Assembly: GCA_034190875.2 (NCBI GenBank) | Contig: CM067344.1 | Span: forward strand, 66,048,057 to 66,112,056 | DNA length: 64,000 nt | Direction: 5' to 3' | Origin: Urechis unicinctus | Taxonomy: Eukaryota; Annelida; Polychaeta; Xenopneusta; Urechidae | Shown: piece by piece, positions 49,201 through 61,300 of the stretch | How the letters are laid out: each line of letters begins with the position of its first letter | Position numbering within the stretch: position 1 is the first letter of the stretch | Translations under genes and position numbers: made by a program | The notes under the pieces: model-generated | Database searches by the model: none | Told to the model about the DNA's origin: nothing | Seen by the model: only the letters and a program-made list of their open reading frames with translations

Positions 49201-51257
49201 AATGGAACTTTACTTGCAGTCAAGGAATCAAGCACAGTTTTCATGGCAGGTAGCTTGACAACATTACTGTCTGTCATGATGCACACCTTCTGTGCATGCA
49301 TGTTCTTGAAGTCCTGCAAATCAATATGCATATTCAAAATTCATCCCAGCCAAGATCATTACAACCTAATTGGCATCAAGCCTGTTAAGCAATCTGAAGA
49401 GTATGATTGTATTGTTGGTTAAAATATATAAGATATTGAGGTATTGCTTATTTTTTTATGATTGATGTAAATATAATTCTCATGTAGTACATTGTGAATC
49501 ATTTTAACAAAGATTTTAATTGACTGCAAGAATTAAGAGAATCAGAGAGTAAAGGTTTGTACCATGAAAACTGTCACGGCCCATTTTAAGATGTCAAAAA
49601 ATGCGATCACTATCAAGTTAAGTATTGTAAATAGATTATCACAATAGGCTTCATAATTTGTGAAATTTAAATACATGTATAAATATTTGTTGAAAGTTAA
49701 CATAAGACGACTTATACCATTCCAACTTCTTTGATCACCCCAGCTCCATAGCGTATACTAGAGCAAGCCATCTGTAAGTCAATACCAGCTCAAGGTTAAC
49801 AGACATATTTACTGATTCATACTACATAAAATACTGTGGAATTCACATGGAACTGTAAATCAATATGAACGAAGTTCCATCCAATGTTAACACAACTTGA
49901 AAGAGAAAAAATAACAACCCTCTAATTTGTTTTTCTCAAAGATGAATTCAAATTTATGTCCACAAATATTGAGCATCTTTGCTGACATGCGACAATTTTG
50001 TAAGCAAATGGTTGGTAAAAAATGCATTACTTATAACAGAGGGAATATTCTTAGGCAAGTTAATAACACAATTGAAACCAGAACATATTTCAATTTGAAA
50101 AACCTATCAGAACTTTCAACCCAGACCTTAAACTATAATTGAGGTACCATTACTTTGCTTTTATCAATTTCATGGAATGAGAAAGATTCTGAAACAATCT
50201 GGGTTTCATTTTTTCACAATATACATATGCAAAAATGCCTCAAGTCTCTGTATTGATGCTTGATACAAGAGATTTCTCACCTCAAAGGCATAATCTGTGG
50301 TTGGTGTTCCAGATGCATTGTGTGAACAATTGACCCCTGAATTTGATAAACATATCATGAAGACATATTGTAATTGATGGCAAAAGTTTCAGGACATTGA
50401 GTGAAAGGATTTAACTATCATCAAGAAAAGACAATAAGGTTAGGAGAACATTGCAGCTCAAATGAACTGAGATAAGGATAACAAAAAACAGGTCATATTT
50501 AGTAATACTATATTCAGGGGTAGATTCAAAAAGGCTATAAAGAAAGGATCCACATATAAGCTACGTTGGAATAGGTTTACTGATGGCATGTAAATGCTAG
50601 TTTGACGGCAGGGCACAGTTAGTTAATAATGAAGATAAGACAGGATAATATACATAATATATATGTATTTAATATATTCAATATTAGTTGAAATCCTAAT
50701 TATTCATTGCAGTTCTTATAATTCAATATAGGATTATCATGCTGCCAAAGCAATTGTGGGAGGATGCATTTCTTAATATATTCTAAAAAAAAAAGTTGAC
50801 AAGCAGATGAATTAATGATCATGTGAATACCAGCCACACAAAGTGTAATGGCATTTACACAAAAATCAACATCATGGCTACATCATGGCCCAGAAGGGTT
50901 CTGTAATATTGAGACATATCAGCCTATGGCCAGTCTGAATACCATGTGTTTGATGAGCATGGTTCAGAACTATAGCTCAGTGAAGTAGCTGTAGCTCTTA
51001 TGAATCAAGTGGAGCTTGCGCTCCCTCTTGAAGGGAGTACCCGATCGACTCTTGGTCTGTTGGGCTACAGTGAAGGTGGTAGCTCAACACAATACGATGG
51101 ATACAAAAACTGATTACCTTGAATTGGATTTTGCTGGGAATGAGCAGGACACCGACAACTGAAACAGAAGTAACCATTCCTTCTTGCCTACTTAGAATAT
51201 AGTAAAAGATGAAGATCATTCAAAATCAATTGATTACCTCAAACCTCGTAGAATCAT
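46238..51257 (-). CDS. ADHFE1: ADHFE1, mitochondrial hydroxyacid-oxoacid transhydrogenase, 14 exons
   Basis: Exons are 51257-51238, 51158-51118, 50336-50281, 49771-49718, 49313-49159, 49002-48806, 48638-48561, 48472-48367, 48276-48124, 47236-47138, 47063-46985, 46847-46751, 46592-46435 and 46321-46238, phase-consistent, 458 aa. This iron-type alcohol dehydrogenase oxidises 4-hydroxybutyrate with 2-oxoglutarate in mitochondria. Matches to the family are strong: [33 protein letters not shown] (nucleotide binding), [31 protein letters not shown] and [11 protein letters not shown] (metal-binding His region), [13 protein letters not shown]. The start is less sure. The six-residue first exon (MILRGL) fits phase and joins CRCPAHS, which recalls vertebrate ADHFE1, but a longer presequence exon could lie upstream (a donor CAGG|GTAAGT near 51748 exists on -). 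A donor-site minisatellite follows exon 9. Confidence 0.93.
47935..48133 (-). repeat. 33-bp minisatellite repeating the 5' splice site of ADHFE1 exon 9
   Basis: Six copies, period exactly 33. On - each reads TATTTCAGGAG|GTACCATTAC and then TTCATTGTTGAA. The donor positions (last exon base) are 48124, 48091, 48058, 48025, 47992 and 47959. The one at 48025 reads CAGGGG|GTACC. The first donor fits the exon 10 phase. The array is an open reading frame, each unit adding eleven codons ([15 protein letters not shown]). Confidence 0.95.
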
Positions 51258-51842
51258 TACAAGTTTGGTTGTGTATCTGGCCAAACCTCTGACAATTACT
51301 ATCATAGTCATAGATGACAATTTAAATGGCTTTCAAGTTGTTGAAACACAAGTTAATAATTTCACTGATTCGACACTTAGTGACTTACGATGCCGATGAA
51401 ATCAATTTTAGAAGGTGCTTGACACTTTCGCGTGCTGCTTGGGAATTCATTCTCGTGTTGACAGTTTATGACATGAAAACAATAAAGCAGGGCAGTGTCA
51501 GCAGACCCAAGTCGGATTGGATACCTTGCACAAGCTCCCAAACTTGGTTCAAAAGAGCTAACCCAACGTGACCTCAAATCTCAATGTTCAAAGTCCACCG
51601 GGGTGGATGTGAATCAGCTGACTAGAACCTGAGAACAGCGATGCCATTCTTCGAAATGAGTGTCACGGAGTGTAACGCGATGACAGGAAAATCATAACGG
51701 TCGAGAAAGTTCAGACGAATTTTCCAAACAACAGACTTACCCTGGTTGTTGGACTTCTCGTTATTTCCACCTTCACATTGTCAACATAAATAAGCTAACA
51801 GTTAAGGCGTTTCGTCGCTTAATTCAATTTAACAACGAAATT
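51258..51842. promoter_or_regulatory. Divergent promoter region of ADHFE1 and COX19
   Basis: The start codons of two mitochondrial-protein genes lie 585 bases apart, head to head. No TATA box stands out. On -, CAACCAGG|GTAAGTCTG near 51748 looks like a splice donor and may end an ADHFE1 leader exon. Confidence 0.5.
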
Positions 51843-54800
51843 ATGTCGTCTATGACATTTGGTCAAAAATCTTTTCAAGTAAGAGCACCGGAGAAGGGTA
51901 GTTTTCCATTGGATCATGATGGTAATAATCTATATATCTTGGTAAACCCTCAATTTTGACGCGAGCGATAATAAGCGATTCTTAGAACTAGAAACTAGAA
52001 GCCCTGCTAAACCTGTAAATGGGAGCAAACAACACTGAACAAGATGTGAAGCAGCGGCCAGACGACCGAGGAGGTTCTTAGGCCACGCCTCCCGCTGCGT
52101 CTGTGAACGGGCATTTTCCGTCAGATCGTAGCCCCTTTTGGCTACATCAGAGCGCAACCTAGCCGCGAACGACGGTAATATAAATATACATACATACCCA
52201 CAGGGATTCGTATCAGAAGGTACCGTTCGAACTGCTAATATAAATATATACCGTTTTGGGCGCACATGCGTTTTAGCCGTATGGCGCATCTATAAAACAA
52301 CATATATCAAGGGCCCCCCGATCAAAAAGCTTACCCCGATCGAATTCTTTAAGAAATGCCATCTATATATCATTTCCGAAAAATCACGATACAATGACCG
52401 CCATATTGGAAAATATTGGGTTGCGTGATTTCCAGCGATTTCCCGCCGCCTCATCCGCATTGCCTCCCTGCTATGCATGGGAAAGCACTGCTGTATCTTA
52501 TCGAGTTCAGACGCAGGAAGCAATAGTCGTCGATGGGTCAGGCCATTCTGAGCATGCGCGATGTACGTGGTCTTGAACTTGAAAACAAACATGTTGCTGT
52601 GTTTGGGACTTTCTACCGCTTCCAAATTGATCGAACTATAACTAATTACCATGGATGAAATCCCCCGCCACAAAGGGATAAAATTGTCCGTGAACATCAT
52701 TGCATTCTAAAACTCCATCACTTGGGTATGTTTGGTGTTTGGTAGTTGTCTGAATCGATCTCAAAATTTTTAACATTGCTTCGTTTTCAGATAGAGTAAG
52801 ACGTAGTGCTAATCAGAGGGTAGGTTGAAGATATATATTTATCGACCTATGACCCCCGACCGATGGTAGAACGAAGAGAGAAAGATTGATATAATCAATA
52901 CAATGACCCAGCTACTAGTCCTGCATCTTCATTGTCTGCGCGCATGGGCTAATATGTTTTTAATTGTGTGCTGGATTTAGTATCTAGAAAACAATATATA
53001 TCAAAACCCTATGAAAAAATATGTTGTTACTCACCGGTTACAAGTGGTTCTTTAATAAATGCCATTTAATATAGATTTCAATTATAGACCAGATACATTT
53101 GAAGATCTAAGACCCATGGAAGGGGTGTATCATAATGAATCATCACTTGATACAAGCAATGAGGTCTGATTGTGCCATTTTCCCCCAACATTCATGTAAT
53201 TATTAAATACTTGTTTGTTTGTTGGGGTGAAAAAAGTGCATAAAATATAGCTTGGTTGCTTCCTCAAAGACTGATAGAGTTTTGCGTTCTTAAGGTGCGT
53301 ATGTTCTGCCTCAATCGATGCTCTATGACCTGAACCTACCCTAAACTTGCCACTTTTTTAATAAATGCTTTTAATAGTTCCTTTTTTTTTATTAAATTTG
53401 CATTTTGACATTAAAAAAGAGATGTGCTGCTGTAAAAATTTATCTAAGTTGTTTTATAATATTGTTGTTTAAACTGATTAATACACCTTTTAAAGAGACA
53501 AATGGAGGCGGCCACAGCAAATGCCATCACTAAACATTTTCTTTGCTATGAATGGTATATCAAGTTAACTTTAATTGAAACCATTGGGGTTTACACTCAA
53601 AACACTGATCCCTCAAGTGATGAATGATCCTGGCTGCGGAAGCTGGGTAAGGAAATGGCACAATACTGAGTACACTGTGAGCCCATTTCATACATGGGGT
53701 GTCTTTGTGCCAAAACTTTCACCAGCCAGTGTGATGGGAATGCAATGGCTGCCAGCTGACATGTGTTCTCAGCGTGGTTAAGCATGATTATCCTATGATC
53801 TCTGATGTATCCCCTGCATCTACTGTGAAAGGGTTTACCTTGTTCATGTTCAATATATCTGATACTACACGTTTTTGTTATTCCATGACTTCATTGGAGT
53901 GGTAGTGTATGGCCATTGTCATTTGAGCTGACCACAAGTTTATCTCTGCCCACTTTGCGCCTCCTTAATGCAATCTTAATCCTTCCAAGTATGCGTCAAA
54001 ATGGACGTCCAGTAGTTTAAAGAGTTGCTGGAATAAGTTATTTGGTAGGAGGATTAAGCACCAATATTTTAATGTTATTTCTTGTTAAATGTGCTGCATA
54101 TAATCACTAATTTCGAGAAACTTCAAGCTATAAGGAATGATGCTCAAGCAATTTTGAACACTCAGTCCTTGGATAGATTGGTTTTGTATTCGAAGAATAG
54201 CTGGTTTGAGCCGTGCTGTGGTACCTCAAATATCATGACACTTTCATCACATTTTTATGTGAATTTAGATTTAACTGAGATAGCATTGATTGCACTTTTA
54301 TGATAAAATTTGATATGGCATGTGGGGTAGACCCCAGTGACAGTTACAAAGCAGAATGCACCCTTGATTAGTGATAAAAGTACGAGAACAGGTGGGCAGG
54401 GTTGTGTAGGGGTTGTTGGGAGGGGATGAATGTATTTAGTGACACAAGGTTATTGATGTTTCCTAAACACTGATATCCTATACGAAAGACTTTCATTTGA
54501 ATCAAGTAATACAAATTCAAGGGTTTTGTTTTGTAGTTGTTGTGTGGCTATGTATGTAATTTGTTGTGTGGTTGTACATGGAAAATGTATATTTACTTGA
54601 TGACATATTGTATATATACATGAACACCTCTTTATTGGTGTTCATCTGATCTACTCAGGCGAGTGTCGTACATTCATGTCCAAGTATATGGCATGCCTTC
54701 GTATCAACAACTCGGAGAACACCAAGTGCAGAGAAGAATCCAAAGAATATCTACAGTGCAGAATGAATAAGTATGCATGCTTCTCTCTGTTTATACCTAA

Positions 54801-54935
54801 CTTCCATACCTACTTGAATTCTTGTTGTTCATTTTCTTGCTTCATTAAAAATGGGAATATCTATTGTTTAGGAATTTGATGGCAAAAGAAGATTGGAAGA
54901 AGCTGGGATATGAGAAAGATGACAAAGTAGTATAA
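51843..54935 (+). CDS. COX19: COX19 cytochrome c oxidase assembly factor, 3 exons
   Basis: Exons are 51843-51921, 54659-54770 and 54872-54935, phase-consistent, 84 aa (vertebrate COX19 is about 90). COX19 is a soluble intermembrane-space protein imported by the MIA40 pathway, acting in copper supply to cytochrome c oxidase. It begins [20 protein letters not shown], the typical COX19 N-terminus. The twin CX9C motif is complete: Cys ~29/39 ([11 protein letters not shown]) and Cys ~50/60 ([11 protein letters not shown]), forming the coiled-coil-helix-coiled-coil-helix fold. The C-terminus is [13 protein letters not shown]. Intron 1 is unusually long (2.7 kb) and carries a dispersed repeat. Confidence 0.95.
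52155..52265. repeat. Dispersed-repeat copy in COX19 intron 1
   Basis: ACGACGGTAATATAAATATA near 52170 and CCGTTCGAACTGCTAATATA near 52223 match the TATAAAT/TTACCGTTCG pattern of the 25-kb cluster. Assigned by eye; borders unclear. The rest of the 51922-54658 intron shows nothing I can name. Confidence 0.45.
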
Positions 54936-55071
54936 CATTAGATGACTGACTGCTAATCAATCATTTCATTGTATCATCTACTTCTATCAGAGATATTCTT
55001 TTGGATACCCTAATGAAGTTTCATAGCAAATGTTATAATATTTCTCATATGTGCATATTCATCTGGTAAAT

Positions 55072-55077
55072 AATAAA
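55072..55077 (+). promoter_or_regulatory. Poly(A) signal AATAAA for COX19
   Basis: A hexamer lies about 140 bases after the COX19 stop codon, before the convergent 3' end of INTS9 at 55328. Confidence 0.5.
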
Positions 55078-55327
55078 TATTTTGATTATCCATATAAAAT
55101 GTTTCAACAATTTGCCTCGGTGACAAATACTAGCACACTTGCATTCAAAAGGGTCAATTATGAGGAATATTACACTAACACAAGATCCTTGTTACTATAT
55201 GGTCTATTGAGTTGTATGATTATTTGAAGTCCATTTGATTTAACCCAATTCTAGGAACCAAAGCTGAAATTTGACTTTTATGAGAGAACACTAAGAACAC
55301 ACTGGTACACAAGTTATTGCTAACATG

Positions 55328-58300
55328 TCAAAGTTTACCAAGAAATTTTAACAAATTGTCCCGGAGTTTGATTCTGAGAGCTTCATTGCTGCAGATTATA
55401 TGAGTAGAGCTTCCATCAATTTGGATGAGTGTGTCTTCACTAGGCTGCAATCAAACATGCAGTATCTCAGATCACTATATTGAATGCCTGGCCACTGTAA
55501 AACTATAAATAAGTAAAAGCATTGCAAAATAAATGTGCAGATTACAATATTTATAAACCCAGTGTAAATAATAGCTATCATGACTCACGATTTCTACAAT
55601 ATGGCCTGTACCAGGAGACTCTTCTACCCTGGCATCTTGTATACCCTGCTGATGTAAAGCAGTAACAAACTCCTGGACATCTACAGTCCCCCATACGTGT
55701 ACAGGGGGCTTGGTGCTGCAGCTGAGGGAAAGCGGTTTGGACTGACCACAGGGTTCAGGGGAACTTGGGCTCGCACTGTCTAGATCTGGAGGCTAATTAC
55801 AAATGATAATTACAAACAATAACTCACTATCATGACATTTATGAACTTATAAATAAACTTCTTTTTAAACATGAAATGAATCAAATGAGTGCATATACTG
55901 TAGTAACATAATCTGTAAACAAAAGTTAACTCTGTTTGCTAAAGTAATAATAGTAGGAATAAGATAGCTTAAGTAAGAGAATACTAGTACCTGCAATGAG
56001 AACTGGTTGTCTTTGTTTACTAAGTTGCCAGACACCATTGACACAGCAATACCAGGCCTAACCTCTTTGGGCACTAATGTAGCAGCCAGCTAAAAAATGA
56101 GTAAAACCAGGGTATAAACAAAGCTGGACCAATTATTTCGTTTTTAAAGTACGCTACATATTTAATATTTCAGGTCCATGAATATAAACAATGAAATATA
56201 CACAATGAAATATACAGGAAACGTGGTTCTTTCCATACCTGTGGATGTAGATCTACCTTGTCCCAGGTACGTTTAATTGGCAAAGTCAACACCTCTGCTT
56301 TCTTAAACGACATTGGCTTAGGGTCCTGTGTAAATAAGGGATCCAACCCAAACAACATTATTGTTTCAGTGTTCTTTACCTGATTAAAGGCATTAACAAT
56401 TTTGGCAATTATGTTTTCCATTGTTATTACAAAAAGTGTAACTCACAGTGTCAAGTACCAATTCTGTCCTGTGTGGGAGGTGTATGGGAGGCACAGTGTA
56501 CTGCTCAGGAGCCACCAGGTGTCTAGGTCGCAGTTCTTTGATGAGCTTATTTGCCTGGCTGAATGAAAGACTTGTGTCTATTGGGCAGTAGGAGACCTTC
56601 ATACTCAAGGGCTGGTATGGTGCAAGGGCTTCAAGGTACGGGAAATCTGGTTCTGTTGAAAGATTATATAACCACAGGGAAATAGGTTAGGATAAAAACA
56701 ATGCCATGTGAATTAAACTAATGAGGTTGGGTGGTATGGGGAAAGTTCAATATGTCTGAACATAGCTTAAAGATTGGTTATCAAAGATAAAGCTACCGCA
56801 ACCCAAATTTTGCAAGAAAATGGTTCACCTGTAATGATGACTGTGTTTGTGCTTGATTTACCCCACAGCTCCAGAAAGTGAACAACATTACCAAACCTCA
56901 GAGATGGATGGCCAGTGAAAACCACACAAGGTGTACGCATATCCTGGTTGAATCCCTCTGGGGTCAGGATATAATTCATTCGTAGAAAACAGCTTACACA
57001 ACAACTCTATCTTCATTTAATAACAAGCATCAGACACAACAAATGAATGGTGGCTTCTTACCATGGATATTGGGATAATGCTCGAGTCGATTATTCTTAA
57101 CTAACTGTATAACACATACAGGTTGGTTGAGTGAATCATGAAAAAGATATATATCACATATATCATGTTTTATCATTGGGTACCGAACAGTGCGAATATT
57201 ATCTGCAGTGTAAAGACCAACCTCTGCATGGGGGAAAGGGGGCTCAGGAAGGTACACCTTTGATTGCTTGTCACTTGACAACCTACATTAAGACATACCT
57301 ACCATCATGATAAATTGTTCCAAATATATAGATGAGATCAGAATTATCAAACATTAGCTAGAGTAGAGAAGTGGTAAGCTGAATATTGACAAGATGCATA
57401 AAGGGTTTGAACAAATGAGGTCAGCTGCAGTGGTTCTAAATGGGACCACACAGTTCACATAATTTTCTGGCATACCATTCAGCATAGATGTTAGAATAGG
57501 CCAAGCTGCTAGCAGCTACAGGAGATATGAAGTATAGTGGCACAGCTCCAAGACCACAGCTCTCAAGGTGCCCAGAGAGACACTCAAAGAGGTCATAGGT
57601 CATGCCGGATGGGTAGCAAGGAACGAGCACATTACCTCCATTCTTAAGTGTTGTAGCTGGACACAGGGTTATTTAGATAAAATCAGTGCTCAACAACATC
57701 AAAAAACATCCATATAGAAATATTGGAGTGAGTCACCTGCATTGACACAGAATTCTCCTATCATGGCATCTGGGTTGGCTGTTGGTGTTTGTGTCATGGA
57801 GCACAAGATGATGATATCACTGTTCTTTAACATGTTGTGTTCCATGGGCTGCCACACGACATGAATCACTGTCATAATGATGTCGTGATGATCACTGCAC
57901 TTGTAGTCAGTTGTTTACTGTAGTCAGTTGTTTACAATGCTTGCATAAAGGTAAGGTAAGGTAAGTATAGGGTTTAACGGCACACCAACACTAGTGTGTT
58001 ATATGGTGCCTACTTAAGGAGGGGCATGTACGAGTACGAAAGGATAAGAAGTCAAGGTTTACAACCAACTAAAAATCGAATTAATTGAAGTGTATTAATT
58101 GAATTATATTAATTTGAACTATATTGAATTAATGAGAATTGTATGATCTAAAATCTATAAAAAAGTCCAATTTCTCTAATGAATTCAAGTATCTTGGATG
58201 GATTCACCCTTTCAAATAATTCTGAAAGGGTTTGAACCCGGAAGAAGCGATTTCGGATCAAAATCAAATCAGCACATTCGATGAGAATGTGCTTGACAGT

Positions 58301-61300
58301 ATAGGCACATTGACAAGGAATACATTCAGGGATGGGCTCATCCCTTAGTAGAAAGGCATGAGTTGTATAGGTGTGTCCTACACGAGTGCGAGCAAGAACG
58401 ACCTCTTCTCTTCGGCTCACTCTGCAGCTGTGTGGCCACTCCCCAAGTTGAGGCTGGATTTCGTAAAGTTTGTTTGGAATGGATTCATCCCACTGGTCCT
58501 GCCATTTTTGTTTAAAAAGTTTTAACGACCTGCGGTTTTAAGTCTGTAAAGGGAATCTTGGTTTCAGACACTGGCTCATGTAGGGCTTCCTTTGCAGTCC
58601 TATCGGCTCTTTCGTTGCCTGGGATACCTATGTGACTGGGTACCCAGACAAACTCAACATTTTTTCCCAGCATGGATAAACGAGTAAGATTTTCTAAAAT
58701 ATCTACAACAATATGGCACGATAACAACTTATTCCCAATTGCCTCCAGGGCAGATAAAGAATCACTAAAAATTGTAAAATCCGCATTGGGATGGTGAGCA
58801 ATAAGGCCCAATGCCATCCTTATTGCGGTAACTTCAGCTGTAAAAACAGATGCTGCACCAGGCAGTCTTTCCTTGTGGGTCTGAGGTCCGAACACGACTC
58901 CAGCGCCCACACGGTTTGCATCTTTGGATCCATCAGTATAAATAAGTATCTTGTCTTTGTGATGTTCTTTTATTTCATTTCATGAAATTTCATCAAGAGG
59001 TCATTTGCATTTAATTTATCATATTTGGTAAGGGATGTGTCTATTGTTGGTGTGTTCAATTGCCAGGGTGGTGTTTCGGGAATTTTGTTTGGAGCAATAA
59101 TGTCTAAATTATTGGATATGTTGTTTAGCGATTCTTGAATACGGATGCCAAGAGGTGGTATGGCATTAGGTTTAGTTTCATATATTACTTGGTATTTGGG
59201 ATGGAAGATAATGTCATAGGCAGGGTGATCTGGATTGCTTTTTATTTTAATTGCATATTGAAGGGCCAGTTTGTTTCTTCTTAGATGGATAGGCATTTCA
59301 TTGGCTTCAGTGTGGAGGCTTTCAATGGGTGATGTTCGAAATGCCCCAAGGCAAATCCTCAGAGCCTGATTCTGGACTATGTCCAGTCGTTTTAGATAAG
59401 ATTTTCGAGCTGCACCGTAAACGATGCAGCCATAGTCAAGCTTTGATCTTATCAAGGACCGGTAGAGCCTGAGCAGGACCTGCCTGTCAGCTCCCCAGTC
59501 CAGCTTGGACACTACTTTAAGAAGATTCATTGCCTTGAGACATTTATTCCTGATGTAATTAATATGGGATTTAAAATTAAGTTTTGAATCAAATATGATA
59601 CCTAAGAATTTGGTTTCTTCCACAACAGGGATGGGATTTTCATTGATGGTTAATTCTGGGTCAGGGTGAAGGCCCCTTCTTTGACAAAAATGTACACAAA
59701 CTGTTTTTGTAGTAGAAAAAATTTGAAACCATTTTCATCTGCCCATTTCTGAATTTTGTTAAGGTTGATTTGTAGCTGGCGTTCTATGGTGGTCATACTG
59801 CTGGATCGGTAAGATATAAGGAAATCGTCTACATAAAGTGATTTTTCTATTTCAGGTTTAAGAACTTTTGTGATGCTATTGATCTTTAGATTGAAAAGTG
59901 TGACAGAAAGAATGCTGCCCTGTGGGACCCCCATTTCCTGACCATGTTGGTCCGAAAGTGATGTCCCAATTCTTACCTTAAAAAATCTATCATTTAAAAA
60001 ATTTTGTATAAATAGTGGCATATTACCTCGAAGACCAGCTTCTTGTAGATCTTTTTAAATCCCATATTTCCATGTCGTGTCATATGCTTTCTCAAGATCA
60101 AAAAACACAGACACGACATGGTCCCCCTTTAAAAATGCATCCCTAATATAAGACTCTAACTTAGCAAGGTTGTCTGTGGTACATCGGCCTTTTCTAAAGC
60201 CAGATTGATGTTCATTTATTATATTATTAATTTCCAAGTACCACATAAGACGCTTGTTAACGATTCGCTCCATGGTTTTACAGAGACAGCTCGTGAGAGC
60301 GATGGGCCTGTAGCTCGACGGGTTGGTTGGGTCTTTTCCGGACTTTGGGAGAGGGATGATGGTAGCCTCTCTCCATGAGTCCGGATATTCTCCACTGCTC
60401 CATATGTGATTGTATATGTCTAATAAGACATACAAGGACTCTTCTGGAAGATGTTTAAGAAGTTGGTAATGAACATCGTCTGGTCCTCCTACTGCAGTGT
60501 CCTTGCAGAGTTTCAAAGATTCTTTCAATTCTTCTAAAGTAAAAGGAACATTATAATTTTCTTCGTTGTTTGACCTAAAATTAAGTTTTGTTCTTTCAGT
60601 TATCTGTTTATGTCTTTGAAACTTTTCAGTATAATTAGCAGTGGAAGAATTCATGGTTATTGTATCCGCTATGATGTTAGATATTTCTTGTTTGTTTTTT
60701 ACTTCATTACCATCTGATGTAAGAAGGTAAGAAGAAGTGGAAGAGGTGTTTTTTCCACTTATTTTGCGGACCATTTCCCATGTCTTTTTGATTGATGTTT
60801 TCGAGTTTAATTTTGATATATAAGTTTTCCATGAATTCTTTTTACTTTCTTTAAACAACCCGCCGAGCTCTCGCTCTCGCTGCCCTGAATGATGCCAGGT
60901 TTGCATGGGTTGGGCGAGTTTGGAATAACTTAAGGGCCCTTTTTCTGTGGTTGATGGCGTCCTGGCAGTCTTGATTAAACCATGGTTTTGGGATGCGCCT
61001 GGGCTTTGCCGAGGACTTCGGAATAGTTTTGGAGGCAATTTCAAGCAGTTTAGCACAAAATGTATCGATGTGTGTATCTCGCCCTTGCATCTTATCCCTG
61101 TGGATAGCCTCCCCACACAGAGATCCAAAGGAGGGCCAGTCTGCTTTATGCAGCTGCCACTTTGGAGGAGACTCTGGTGGTAACGGAGGGTTTAGGTGGA
61201 TAAGAATGGGGAAGTGGTCACTTCCACAGGTATCATCGACACCAACTTCCCATGCAAGGTCGAGAAACAAAGAAGGAGAAGAGAAAGAAAGATCTATTGC

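Noticed and set aside
51160..51760. COX19 or ADHFE1 coding exon around 51590-51760 on -
   Set aside because: Short ATG-started frames there hit stops or end in the wrong phase for ADHFE1 exon 2. At most a non-coding leader exon is supported by the donor near 51748.
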